A stretch of 64,000 nucleotides of DNA, taken from Sinorhizobium shofinae. Lineage in GTDB: Bacteria > Pseudomonadota > Alphaproteobacteria > Rhizobiales > Rhizobiaceae. Below, one piece after another: positions 42,606-52,138 of this stretch. Where the stretch lies: contig MBFK01000153.1 of assembly GCA_001704765.1 (NCBI GenBank), forward strand, positions 62,001 to 126,000. The letters are read 5' to 3'. A program made the translations under genes and the position numbers. The notes under the pieces were generated by a model, which saw nothing but the letters and a program-made list of their open reading frames with translations, did no database searches and had not been told where the DNA came from. Each line of letters begins with the position of its first letter. The first letter of the stretch is position 1.

Positions 42606-43849
42606 TCCTCACTCTCGAGCAATCGCCCCGGCCGCAAGCCGTTCGCCAAATGCGGCTGGTCGAGGGCGAGCTTGTCATCGGTCGCAGCGCAGAGGCCGAT
42701 TGGCGGATCGACGATCCCGACATGTATGTCTCGCGCGCCCATTGCACGATCGCGTGCGTTCGCGGTCAGTATCTCGTGACGGACACCTCAAGTGGCGGTC
42801 TCTTCATCGACGGGTCGCGAACGCCGCTCGGGGCCGGGAATTCCGCCCCCCTGCATGACGGCGCACGGCTGCAACTCGGTAGTTACGTCATCCGCGTCGA
42901 CTTCCAGGCCACCGCCACGGAGCGGCTTCCCGAACAGACGGCTTCGCCGCCGCCGATCGGCTTCGAGCAGGACAAGTTCTTCTCCGAGCGCAGTGAGCCG
43001 CCGCCACCCTCCCAACGACCGGCAGGATTACCCGACCCATTCGAACAACCTGCTGCAGCGCCAGGCGGAGGTGAGGCAGCAAAACGCACACCCATGTTCG
43101 ACGATCCGTTCAGCCTTGATCCTCTACCAGCGTCGGGCCAGGACAAGCAGTCTTGGGACCTTCCCTGGCCGAGCACGCCATCGGAGCCGCCCATCCCGGA
43201 GACCGAGGCCGCGCCACGTCCCGCCCCGGAACCGCAAGCAAAGCCGGCGCCGGCAATGGCGGCCTCCTCTGAAGCCGACTTGCGCGAAGCCTTCCTGCGC
43301 GGACTGGGGCTCAACACCGGCGAGTTTCCGACATCCGAACCGGTCGCCCAAATGGAGAGTTTCGGTCGGGAATATCGGATGATGCTCGAAGGACTGATGC
43401 ATCTCCTGCGCAAGCGCGCCGAAGAAAAGGGCGAGGCAAGGATCGTTCAGACCGTGGTTGGAGCATCCGACGTTAACCCTCTCAAATTCCTGCCCACCGT
43501 GGACGATGTGATCGCGACATTTCTGGCTCAGCGCAGTGTCGGTTTTCTTCCTCCGCAGGCAGCGATCAGCAGTTCCATCCGCGATCTCGCCCACCACCAT
43601 GTAAGAACGTGGCGCGGCGTCCAAGCGGCGCTTGCGAGGATGATTGAACGCTTCGACCCGGCGGCGCTGGAAGGCGAACTGAAATCGCGCTCAGCGTTGG
43701 ACGCCCTGCTCGCGGGCGGGCGGCGGGCGAAACTCTGGGAGCTATACGAGAACCGCTATCGCGAAATTGCCAAAAGCGCGACGACGCGCTTCCTGGGTGA
43801 GATCGGGAGCGACTTTCGGGACGGTTATGAAGAGAGGGAGAACGACTGA
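42599..43849 (+). CDS. fha: Fha-domain T6SS activator (TagH/ImpI)
   Basis: The 416-residue protein has an N-terminal FHA domain (GRSAEADWRIDDPDMYVSRAHC, with the phosphothreonine-binding Ser45 and His48), a proline-rich linker (about 110-230), and a C-terminal ImpI/VasC domain (about 245-416). FHA proteins bind the phosphorylated form of themselves or of TssL after PpkA acts, which triggers assembly. The usual asparagine of the NG loop is replaced by glycine (SSGGLFIDG). Confidence 0.88.
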   Translation: MLILTLEQSPRPQAVRQMRLVEGELVIGRSAEADWRIDDPDMYVSRAHCTIACVRGQYLVTDTSSGGLFIDGSRTPLGAGNSAPLHDGARLQLGSYVIRVDFQATATERLPEQTASPPPIGFEQDKFFSERSEPPPPSQRPAGLPDPFEQPAAAPGGGEAAKRTPMFDDPFSLDPLPASGQDKQSWDLPWPSTPSEPPIPETEAAPRPAPEPQAKPAPAMAASSEADLREAFLRGLGLNTGEFPTSEPVAQMESFGREYRMMLEGLMHLLRKRAEEKGEARIVQTVVGASDVNPLKFLPTVDDVIATFLAQRSVGFLPPQAAISSSIRDLAHHHVRTWRGVQAALARMIERFDPAALEGELKSRSALDALLAGGRRAKLWELYENRYREIAKSATTRFLGEIGSDFRDGYEEREND

Positions 43850-44307
43850 TGCTTCATCGACGCGACTTTCTCATGGTGATAGGCGCGACAGGCCTGATAT
43901 CGGGCTGCATGAGTGGTCCGCCGAAATCCTCAACCGTGACCGTCGCGGCGGCGGGACAAGCGGGGATGAACCTTGCTGCCGACGGCGGGGAGCGTCCGGT
44001 GACCCTCCTCATCCTCAGGCTCAAGGATGTCGGAAAATTCAACGCTGCGGATAGCTTCGCTCTGCAAGATCCCGCCGCCGCACTCGGCGCGGACCTCGTG
44101 GGGTCTGATCAAATGACGATCGCCCCCGGCAAGAGCGCCTCAAGGACAGTCGCGTTTCCGCCAGAAGCCACTTACCTCGGAATTGTCGCTCTGTTTCGTG
44201 AGCCTGGTGGTCGCACCTGGCGAAGGACCGCCCCGATCAAACCCGAATCGACGGTGACGGCGAAAGTTACACTAAGCCGCGGCGGTATGACGCTCGCGCT
44301 CGCCTGA
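43849..44307 (+). CDS. tssJ: T6SS outer-membrane lipoprotein TssJ
   Basis: The 152-residue protein has a lipobox (LISGC, lipidated Cys20) and the TssJ/VasD beta-sandwich pattern. Just after Met-Leu-His it has RRDFLMVIGATG, which looks like a Tat (twin-arginine) signal rather than a plain Sec one. TssJ anchors TssM to the outer membrane. The start overlaps the fha stop by one base (TGATG). Confidence 0.85.
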   Translation: MLHRRDFLMVIGATGLISGCMSGPPKSSTVTVAAAGQAGMNLAADGGERPVTLLILRLKDVGKFNAADSFALQDPAAALGADLVGSDQMTIAPGKSASRTVAFPPEATYLGIVALFREPGGRTWRRTAPIKPESTVTAKVTLSRGGMTLALA

Positions 44308-44323
44308 ATGGAGGGCGTTCAGC

Positions 44324-45658
44324 ATGACGGACGCGAACAAGGTGCTTTGGTTGGAGGGCCTCTTCCTCCGGACGCAGCATTTCCAGCAGCAGGACCGTTA
44401 TACCGAAGGCTTGATGCGAGGTGCGCTGCAGGCTGGTCGGCTTCAGACCTTTGGTTTCAGGTCCCTCACGCTCGATGCCACACAACTTGAAGCCGGACGG
44501 GTCGCCGTATCATCGGCGCGCGGCATTTTTCCGGACGGCACGCCGTTCGCCATACCTGAAACGATGGACGCCCCCACACCCCTGGCAATCACACGCGACA
44601 TGGGCGCAGGGACGGTGCAGCTCGCCCTGCCACTGGAGCCGCCCGGCGAAGCCAGCTTCGATCCCGCTCACCGCGAACCGACCGGAGCTCGGTATAGAGG
44701 GCGGATCGAGTGGATACGCGACGCTGTCCATGGCGGCGCCGATCCGGAAGAGATTGAGATCGCTCGACCGCAAGCCCTGCTTCTATCGCCGGCTCAGGCG
44801 ACTGGTGGCTACACGACAATGCCAGTGACGAGCGTTAATGGACTGCTGGCCGATGGGAGTGTCGCGGTCGCTGAAAACTTTCTGCCGCCGGCGCTGACGA
44901 CCGGTGCTGTGCCCTTCTATGGAAAGCTCCTGCAGGAGGTAATCACCGGACTCGACCGCATTGCCGAAGCGCATGGCAAGATGGTGCTCGGCGGCGCCGG
45001 CCGCAGCGTTGAAAATCTGCTGGTGCTCGATCTTGCCAATACGGCGCGACCCCGACTGGCCCACATGCTTCCACAGGAGGTCTTTCATCCGGCCGAGCTC
45101 TTTCTCGAGCTCAGCGGACTAGCTGGCCGAATGGCGACCTACGGATCAGGCTCTCGGCGACTGACCGAGCTTCCCACTTACGAGCATATGGCGCCCGGGC
45201 CGGCCTTTGCCGCACTCGCAGACACATTGCGCTCGCTTATCCTGAGCCTGCGCTATGTCGAGCCAAAGTCGCGGGCGCTACCCGTTGTGAAGCATGCGAC
45301 CAATGTGTGGAAGGTGCGCATCGACAATCCCGAACTGCTGACGACCAGCCGCATCGTTGTGCGCGTCGGGTGCGATGTCTCAGAGGAGACGCTGCGCAAG
45401 ATCTTCGTCAACCAGGTGACCGTCGGTGCTGCGGACGAATTCGAGGCGCTGTGGAAGTCTCGACTGCCCGGCATTCGCCTCAAGCCTCTTCACTCGCAGC
45501 CGCGCGAAATTCCCTATGACGGAGACCGTCTCTGCCTGGAGCTGGATCAACGCAGCGAGCACTGGGAATCGCTTCTGCGCTCGCCGGGGTTCGTGATTGG
45601 CGTTTCCGGTGTTTTGCCCAGCGAGCCACAAGTCGACTGCTATTCGGTAAGCAGGTAG
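44324..45658 (+). CDS. tssK: T6SS baseplate-membrane adaptor TssK
   Basis: The 444-residue protein has the TssK start NKVLWLEGLFLRTQHFQQQDRY, a well-kept family signature, and the PPALTTGAVPFYGKLLQEVITGL region. It connects the baseplate to TssL/TssM. GGAGG lies ten bases before the ATG at 44324. The tssL gene starts four bases after its stop. Confidence 0.94.
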   Translation: MTDANKVLWLEGLFLRTQHFQQQDRYTEGLMRGALQAGRLQTFGFRSLTLDATQLEAGRVAVSSARGIFPDGTPFAIPETMDAPTPLAITRDMGAGTVQLALPLEPPGEASFDPAHREPTGARYRGRIEWIRDAVHGGADPEEIEIARPQALLLSPAQATGGYTTMPVTSVNGLLADGSVAVAENFLPPALTTGAVPFYGKLLQEVITGLDRIAEAHGKMVLGGAGRSVENLLVLDLANTARPRLAHMLPQEVFHPAELFLELSGLAGRMATYGSGSRRLTELPTYEHMAPGPAFAALADTLRSLILSLRYVEPKSRALPVVKHATNVWKVRIDNPELLTTSRIVVRVGCDVSEETLRKIFVNQVTVGAADEFEALWKSRLPGIRLKPLHSQPREIPYDGDRLCLELDQRSEHWESLLRSPGFVIGVSGVLPSEPQVDCYSVSR

Positions 45659-45662
45659 CACC

Positions 45663-46982
45663 ATGGCAAGTGAGGACCCATTCGGCCTTTCGGATGATCA
45701 GGGCCGTACGCGCATCCGCCCGCCGGCGGCCGCAGTGCGGGGCATTCCCACCGGCACATTGACGAGGCGCGCGCGATGCCATCCCAACACGCTGATCAAT
45801 GCTTTCGCCACGCTGCTGGAATTTGCGCCGGAACTCGAGAATGCGTTGCCACCCGGTAATCCTGAAGCATTGCGAACAAGGCTTATGGAGGAGTTGGTCA
45901 CGGCGCGCGATGCGGCCGTTGCCTCTGGGGTAAGCCTGACAAGGGCAGACGCGGCCGCCTGGGCTGTCGCTTCGCTTCTCGATGATCTGGCGCTCAACAC
46001 GCCGTGGGGCGGCTCTAGCGCGTGGCCGCGCCAGCCGCTCGTCGTCATGCTTCACGGCGACGTGGATGCCGGCGCACAGTTCTTCGCCCGGCTGGAAGAG
46101 CTGGAGCGCCATCCCGGCCGTGATCGTGAATTGCTGGAGCTGCACTACTTCTGCCTTGCCCTTGGTTTCCGGGGCAAATATCGCGTGCCGGGGCGTGCAG
46201 GCGATCGCTCCCTCAGCGCCGTTCGCGCCGCAGCCGCTCGCTTCCTGCGGGACACGGATGGCGAGAGTGCGCCGCTCTCGCCCAGGTGGGAGGGCGTAAT
46301 GGCAGCGGACGAGCCTTCCCGCTTTGCCATTCCAATCTGGGTGCTCGCAGTCGTGGCAGTGGTGCTTGCGACCGCAATCTACGTGCCGCTGTCGATGCGG
46401 CTAGGGGTGAAGGCTGAAGAACTTGCAACGCTCGTTCGGGCCCTGCCGCCGCCGGAGCGGGCCGAAATCTATCGCCCGAACAAGCGCACGCCAGCGCCGG
46501 ATGCGCCACCGGTCCAGCCTGTTGTCTTCGAGCTTCTGCCCGAATTTCGCGCCGCTGCGCCTGCCGCGCTTCTGCCGGCCTTGAAGGGCAATGAAAACGC
46601 CTCTTCGGTGACACTCCTGCTTCAATCGAGCAGTCCGGAGCTTTTTCAGTCTGCACGGGCCGAATTGACGAAAAGCTTCGAACCGCTCGTCGCCTCCATT
46701 GCGGCTGTTCTCAAGGAAAATGCTGAATTGATCGGAAGTGTTACGATCGTCGGCCACACCGATAATGTTCCGCTCCAGGCATCCAATCCCCTGTCCAACA
46801 ACCAGCGCCTCTCCGAGGCGCGCGCTGCAACGATTGCCGCTCTGTTGGCGGCCAGCGGCGTGCCGCCTGAACGCGTGCGGTCGGAGGGACGTGCGGCGAC
46901 ACAGCCCCTGGCAAGGAACGACACGCGCGAAGGTCGGGCCGCCAACCGCCGGATCGAGCTTCTGATCGCGAAGAGGCTCTGA
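45663..46982 (+). CDS. tssL: T6SS membrane protein TssL with C-terminal OmpA domain
   Basis: The 439-residue protein has the DotU/TssL cytoplasmic domain (about 40-205), one membrane helix at 222-244, and a periplasmic OmpA-like peptidoglycan-binding domain (about 315-439: VTIVGHTDNVPLQ...NQRLSEARAATIAALL...ANRRIELLI). It is therefore the extended TssL type that binds the wall by itself. It begins four bases after tssK and is followed by tssM after one base. Confidence 0.93.
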   Translation: MASEDPFGLSDDQGRTRIRPPAAAVRGIPTGTLTRRARCHPNTLINAFATLLEFAPELENALPPGNPEALRTRLMEELVTARDAAVASGVSLTRADAAAWAVASLLDDLALNTPWGGSSAWPRQPLVVMLHGDVDAGAQFFARLEELERHPGRDRELLELHYFCLALGFRGKYRVPGRAGDRSLSAVRAAAARFLRDTDGESAPLSPRWEGVMAADEPSRFAIPIWVLAVVAVVLATAIYVPLSMRLGVKAEELATLVRALPPPERAEIYRPNKRTPAPDAPPVQPVVFELLPEFRAAAPAALLPALKGNENASSVTLLLQSSSPELFQSARAELTKSFEPLVASIAAVLKENAELIGSVTIVGHTDNVPLQASNPLSNNQRLSEARAATIAALLAASGVPPERVRSEGRAATQPLARNDTREGRAANRRIELLIAKRL

Positions 46983-46983
46983 G

Positions 46984-49900
46984 ATGGCGATCTTCCGGTT
47001 TCTCTGGGCTATCCTCACCTCGCGCTGGCTCTGGACCTTCATCGGCCTGATGCTGCTATCCCTGATCATCTGGATCTTCGGCCCCATCATCAGTGTCGGA
47101 GAGAGCACGCCGTTCGCTTCGGAGATAGTGCGGCTGATCGTGATAGGCCTTCTCCTCCTTCTGTTTCTCGTCTGGTGGATCGCGGCGCAGCGCCGGGCGA
47201 TCCGCGCCAATCGCCTTTTCGTATCCGAAATCGCCGCTCCACCGGAAGCGCCGCCAAACCCGGCAGAAGAGGGCGTCGCCGCAGTGGGCACAAAATTTCG
47301 AGAGGTGATGGCCGAGCTGAAACGTCGGAAAATCGGAGGCCGAAAGTTTCTCCGGCAGATGCCCTGGTACGTGATCATAGGCCCGCCGGCGACCGGCAAG
47401 ACCACGGCACTGCGGCAGTCGGGACTGAGTTTCGCCATCGATCTCACTGACGATTTGCATGGGGTGGGTGGGACTCGCAACTGCGACTGGTTCTTTTCCG
47501 AAGAGGCGGTGCTGATAGACACCGCCGGTCGTTACGTTCAACAGGAGAGCCAGCCCGACGTCGATGCAGCGGAATGGCTGGGCTTTCTCGATCTTCTGAA
47601 GAAACACCGGGGCCGCCGCGCCCTGAACGGTGTAATCGTGGCGCTCTCTATCGAGACGCTTTCGGAAGGCGACGCTGCGATCCGCGCACATGGCCGCCAA
47701 ATCCGCAAACGGCTGACCGAACTTCAGGAACAGCTCAAGATCCGCTTGCCGGTCTACCTGATGCTGACCAAGGCGGATCTCATAAGGGGGTTCGAGACTT
47801 TCTTTGGGGGGCTCTCGACGGCCGATCGCGAGCAGGTATGGGGAGCGACCTTCCCCCCCGGTGCACGCATCGACGGCAGTGACGTCTCACGGGAACTCAC
47901 GGCGCTGACCGGCGTGCTGGAACGACGCCTCGTTCCTCGGCTCGAAGACGAAGAGAACCTTACCGCCCGGGCAGAGATATTCCGCTTCCCCGCACAGGTT
48001 GAGGCCCTTTCGGAGCCTGTTCGCGTTTTGGTCGAAACCGTCTTCGGTGAAAGTCGCTATGCCGAAAGCGCCTGGTTGCGCGGTATCTATCTTACCTCCG
48101 CCACTCAGGAAGGCACCGCAATCGACCGACTGACGGCCGCACTCGCTTCGTCTTTCGGCCTCCCGCCACAGCCGGCCGCGCCCATGCTGCGGGCCGAAAA
48201 GCGCAGCTTCTTCCTGAAGGACTTGCTCAGCAAAGTAATCTTCAAGGAAGCGGGCCTCGGCACTTTCGATCCCGCGGCAGAGGAACGGCGTATCTGGATA
48301 TGGCGTGGTGCCGTAGTGGCCGCCGCAGGATTGGTCGTCGTGGCCGGTCTGATCTTCACGATCTCCTATCGCAAGAACTACGCAACTCTGGCTGCACAAG
48401 CAGAACAGCTCGAGGCGTTGCAGCTCCCGCTCACTCCGGTTGCTGCACGTCAGGCGCCGCTGGAACCACTCGATCTCGATATGGCGCTTGAGGCAGTCAC
48501 GGAAGTCTCGAATGCCCGTACCGCACCGCCGGGCGGAATAGCAGCCTTGATCGGCCCTTCCGCCGCAACGCAGATCACGCAGGCTCAGTCTGATGCCTAT
48601 GACCGCGCGCTACGCAACATATTGGAACCACGCATGGTCGCGCTGCTTGAGGCAACGATGTGGCGCCAGATCCGCGACCCGGAATTCCAGCTCGGCGCGC
48701 TGAAGACGTATCGCATGATGACCGGGCTGTCGCCAATGGACCCCGAATTCGCCGAGCAATGGTGGACGGAGCGGCTGCCTGAATTTGCGCCCGTGCCGCC
48801 ATTCCGGACCGAGATGGCCGCCGATCATCAACTCGCCGCAATCGCCAATATGGCGGCGGATCAAACTCTTATCTCGCCCGATGAGGCGCTAGTGGGCGAA
48901 GCATTGCGAAGCATCTGCTCGATTCCACTGCCCGTGCGGGCCTATAATGCACTGCTCTCCGATCCGGAGGTAACAGCGCTGAAGGAATGGATTCCGGCGG
49001 ATCATGTCGGTCCGAACGGTTCGAAGGTTTTCGCTCGCCGCTCGGAGAAGACCCTTAGAGTAGGCATCAGCGGAGCCTTCACCTATGACAGCTTCCATAA
49101 CGTCATCCTCGCCAGGCTGGAGGACGTGGCCGCGCAGGCTGCGCTCGATCGTTCCGTCTTTGCCGGCGGGTGCTCAGAAAGCGCCAGCCCATCGGTCGCT
49201 ACGCTTTCGCAGGATATCCTAAAGCTCTACTACGACGACTACATCTCGAAGTGGGACAGCTTCCTGCGCGACGTAAGGCTCGCGCCGCTGGCGGACCTGC
49301 AGACGGCCAGCGAGAATCTCAAGGATCTCTCGAGTGCAGACTCTTCGATGAAGCGGCTGCTGAACGCAATCGTGCACGAGACGGAGCTTACCCGTTCCGA
49401 AGATGACGGCGGCAAAGCCCCTCCGGCGGGAGCATCCAAGCTCTTGTCCAAGCTCGGCAAGATCGGCAAGCTCGCGAAGAAAGGTGTGAAGCTGATGCCG
49501 GCCCCCGGCTCCAAGTCCGAAGTGGATCTCTCGGGCGCGCTGGTTGCCGAGCATTTCAAACCCATCAAGGCCGCAATCGCGGAGGTCGACGGCCAACCTC
49601 CGGCACTCAATGATGCCGTCGCGGCTTTGACTGCGCTTTCAAACATGCTGCAGACCGTATCGGCAAGCCCCGATGCCCAGGATGCAATAAAGCGACAAGG
49701 CGGCTTGGCCGAACTCACAGGGGCGGTGGCAAGACAGGCCGCAACCCTCCCCGATCCGCTAGACGACTGGCTGGCCGGCATCGCCGGCGACACGAGCGGC
49801 CTTACAACGGAGGCGGTTACCTCAGAACTCAACGCCATCTGGCGCGCCGACGTGTTGCCTTTCTGTCAGGCTGCGCTCACCAACCGCTATCCATTCGTTC

Positions 49901-50511
49901 CCGAGAGCGCAATCGATGTCAATGTCGTCGACTTTGCGCGCATCTTTGGTCCGGGCGGGCTGATCGACAGCTTCATAAACAATCACTTGATCAGCTACAT
50001 CGATGTGACCCGTCACCCCTGGCAATGGCGCTCGGACATCCGGCTCGATTCGTCGGCTCTAGCGGCGCTAGAGCAGGCCCGGCTGATCCGTGACAGCCTT
50101 TTTCCTGGCGGCGCGGGACCGATCATGACCTTTACACTCGAGGCCAAAGACCTTTCGCCGACCGTCGGCCGCATGACGCTGAATGTCGACGGGCAGAGCC
50201 TCTCCTATTTCAACAACCCGACACGTCCGCAGCCAATGACCTGGCCTGGCAAGGACGGAACCGGCGTGATTACCCTGGCCTTCCAGCCGATCGACGGTTC
50301 GCCGGAGGTGATGGTCAGCGAGACAGGAAGCTGGGCTTTGCTGCGGATGCTGCGTGCCGGCCGGTTGACCAGGACTGAGCTTCCGGAACTCTACAGGCTG
50401 CGGCTCGCCGCCCAAGGTCACTACGCAGATTTTGAGCTTCGGGCCGCGAGCGTGGCCAACCCTTACGACTTGAAAATGTTCGCGAGGTTTACGTGTCCGA
50501 CGCGGCTGTAA
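46984..50511 (+). CDS. tssM: T6SS membrane-complex protein TssM (IcmF), full length
   Basis: The 1175-residue protein has two N-terminal membrane helices (about 14-36 and 48-67), a cytoplasmic NTPase-like domain with Walker A GPPATGKT at 133-140 and a Walker B-like VLIDTAGRY near 176, a third membrane helix near 440-460, and a long periplasmic part ending in the TssM beta-domain that binds TssJ. Compare the short relative at 25194-27668. Its end overlaps tagF by 19 bases. Confidence 0.94.
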   Translation: MAIFRFLWAILTSRWLWTFIGLMLLSLIIWIFGPIISVGESTPFASEIVRLIVIGLLLLLFLVWWIAAQRRAIRANRLFVSEIAAPPEAPPNPAEEGVAAVGTKFREVMAELKRRKIGGRKFLRQMPWYVIIGPPATGKTTALRQSGLSFAIDLTDDLHGVGGTRNCDWFFSEEAVLIDTAGRYVQQESQPDVDAAEWLGFLDLLKKHRGRRALNGVIVALSIETLSEGDAAIRAHGRQIRKRLTELQEQLKIRLPVYLMLTKADLIRGFETFFGGLSTADREQVWGATFPPGARIDGSDVSRELTALTGVLERRLVPRLEDEENLTARAEIFRFPAQVEALSEPVRVLVETVFGESRYAESAWLRGIYLTSATQEGTAIDRLTAALASSFGLPPQPAAPMLRAEKRSFFLKDLLSKVIFKEAGLGTFDPAAEERRIWIWRGAVVAAAGLVVVAGLIFTISYRKNYATLAAQAEQLEALQLPLTPVAARQAPLEPLDLDMALEAVTEVSNARTAPPGGIAALIGPSAATQITQAQSDAYDRALRNILEPRMVALLEATMWRQIRDPEFQLGALKTYRMMTGLSPMDPEFAEQWWTERLPEFAPVPPFRTEMAADHQLAAIANMAADQTLISPDEALVGEALRSICSIPLPVRAYNALLSDPEVTALKEWIPADHVGPNGSKVFARRSEKTLRVGISGAFTYDSFHNVILARLEDVAAQAALDRSVFAGGCSESASPSVATLSQDILKLYYDDYISKWDSFLRDVRLAPLADLQTASENLKDLSSADSSMKRLLNAIVHETELTRSEDDGGKAPPAGASKLLSKLGKIGKLAKKGVKLMPAPGSKSEVDLSGALVAEHFKPIKAAIAEVDGQPPALNDAVAALTALSNMLQTVSASPDAQDAIKRQGGLAELTGAVARQAATLPDPLDDWLAGIAGDTSGLTTEAVTSELNAIWRADVLPFCQAALTNRYPFVPESAIDVNVVDFARIFGPGGLIDSFINNHLISYIDVTRHPWQWRSDIRLDSSALAALEQARLIRDSLFPGGAGPIMTFTLEAKDLSPTVGRMTLNVDGQSLSYFNNPTRPQPMTWPGKDGTGVITLAFQPIDGSPEVMVSETGSWALLRMLRAGRLTRTELPELYRLRLAAQGHYADFELRAASVANPYDLKMFARFTCPTRL

Positions 50512-51038
50512 TATTGCCGGGATTCTTCGGGAAGCTGCCCGCGACGGGGGATTTCGTCACGCGCGGCCTGCCGGCCACCTTTGTCGGCACATGGGATCGG
50601 TGGATCAGCCGACATCTGGTTCACCGATTTTCGCAAGGTTCGATTGAGGAGCATCCCGTTCTGCGGTTTCTGCTCGGGAGCGAAGCCTTCGGGCCCATGA
50701 CGGGTGTGGTAATGGCAAGCGCCGACCGTGCGGGTCGGCGGTTTCCGCTGACGATTGCTGCTGCGCCGCCGGTTGCTGCAAGCGATATCGGGACTTCCGC
50801 TGCGGAGTGGTTCGATGCGTTGGCGGCGGCTGGAACATTAGCGCGACAGGGTGAACTCGACGGCGACGGCCTGGCCGCCCGCCTAACCTCCCTGCCCTTT
50901 CCCGCAATAGAGGCCACCGACGGCTTGGTCCGGCGCATGGTGTTCTGGGTTCAACGGTCCGAACCGATTGAGGTTAACCCGGATGTGCCCGAACTGGCAC
51001 TCCGCCAACTCCTTTGCGAAGATCTGGAGTCCGGCTGA
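50493..51038 (+). CDS. tagF: T6SS post-translational repressor TagF
   Basis: The 181-residue protein starts with VILPGFFGKLPATGDFVTRGLP, the TagF/ImpM signature, and continues with WDRWISRHL. TagF represses T6SS by holding Fha or blocking the threonine-phosphorylation pathway. In many rhizobia it is fused to the PppA phosphatase; here pppA is separate at 28546. The GTG start is inside the tssM 3' end and the stop overlaps the DUF2169 gene by one base. Confidence 0.85.
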   Translation: MSDAAVILPGFFGKLPATGDFVTRGLPATFVGTWDRWISRHLVHRFSQGSIEEHPVLRFLLGSEAFGPMTGVVMASADRAGRRFPLTIAAAPPVAASDIGTSAAEWFDALAAAGTLARQGELDGDGLAARLTSLPFPAIEATDGLVRRMVFWVQRSEPIEVNPDVPELALRQLLCEDLESG

Positions 51039-52138
51039 TGCAAATCTGGAATCAGACCGGCTTCCCGACCGAATTCACGATGGGCATGGACAAGACCGGC
51101 CATGAGTACATCGTTGTCGTCGTTAAGGGGACATTCGACTTTCCCGAGACGCCGGGTGGCCCCGTGCGCAAATCATCCGCGCAGGTGCCGCTGGTGATGG
51201 CCGACACCCATACGGGTGAACCGGGTTTTTCGGCCACTCTCTGGGAAACCGACTTTGCATTCCGCAAGCCGCGCTGCGACGTCATCGCCAATGGCTGCGC
51301 CTATGCACCGGGCGGGCGCCCCGCCGAGCGCGTTCGGGTCGGAATCAAGCTTGGTGACTGGTCAAAAGCCTTCGACGTGGTCGGTCATCGCGAATGGCGC
51401 GCCCGGGGCCCACTCTTTGCCGCCACGGCGCCGCTGCCCTTCCTTCGCCAGCCTTTTTCTTACGATACAGCCTGGGGCGGTACCGACCACCTCGATCCCG
51501 AGGACAAGCTTCCCGCGAGCTACCGGCTCAATCCCGTTGGAACCGGGTGGGCGAGGCCGAAGAACCAGCATCTGATCCCCGGCCTCCGGCTTCCCAGCAC
51601 CCAGGCCATCGGCGAGGAAATCCGCTCGCCTTTCGGCGACTACCGGCCCATGAGCTTCGGGCCTTATGGACGAGGCTGGCCAGGTCGGCTCGAATATGGC
51701 GGCACCTATGACGACAACTGGTCTGCCAATATCTTCCCCTTCTTGCCGCCGGATTTCGACGAACGCTATTTTCAGATGGCGCCACCCGACCAGCAGATCG
51801 ATTTTCCCAGAGGAGGTGAAGAGGCGATGCTCGTCAATCTCACCTCAGCGGGCCGTGAAGGCTTTCGTCTTCCCAGCACCAGCTTGCCAATGACACTGTT
51901 CAAGGGACGCGAGAAAGCCTTCGAGAGCGAAATATTGCCTGACACAATCCTGTTCGATCCGGAAAACCGGCGCTTTTCGCTGGTCTGGCGGGTCTCACAG
52001 CGCATTCACAGGACAATCCTTGATTTCAGCGAATGCTGGGTTGGGCCGCCGACCGAATCCATGCTGCGGGCGCGTGCTACGGGTCGACGCTACATCCGCG
52101 CCAATGGGGCAGAAGAAATAGAGGAAGAAGAGGTTTGA
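51038..52138 (+). CDS. DUF2169 protein, likely T6SS effector adaptor
   Basis: The 366-residue protein has the DUF2169 pattern: YIVVVVKGTFDF near residue 24, then PFLRQPFSYDTAWGGTD and RPMSFGPYGRGWPGRLEYGGTYDD. Such proteins are encoded with DUF4150/PAAR-like effectors and VgrG in T6SS loci and are thought to help load the effector on the spike. It opens the effector module directly after tagF and is translationally coupled to it (TGATG). Confidence 0.82.
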   Translation: MQIWNQTGFPTEFTMGMDKTGHEYIVVVVKGTFDFPETPGGPVRKSSAQVPLVMADTHTGEPGFSATLWETDFAFRKPRCDVIANGCAYAPGGRPAERVRVGIKLGDWSKAFDVVGHREWRARGPLFAATAPLPFLRQPFSYDTAWGGTDHLDPEDKLPASYRLNPVGTGWARPKNQHLIPGLRLPSTQAIGEEIRSPFGDYRPMSFGPYGRGWPGRLEYGGTYDDNWSANIFPFLPPDFDERYFQMAPPDQQIDFPRGGEEAMLVNLTSAGREGFRLPSTSLPMTLFKGREKAFESEILPDTILFDPENRRFSLVWRVSQRIHRTILDFSECWVGPPTESMLRARATGRRYIRANGAEEIEEEEV

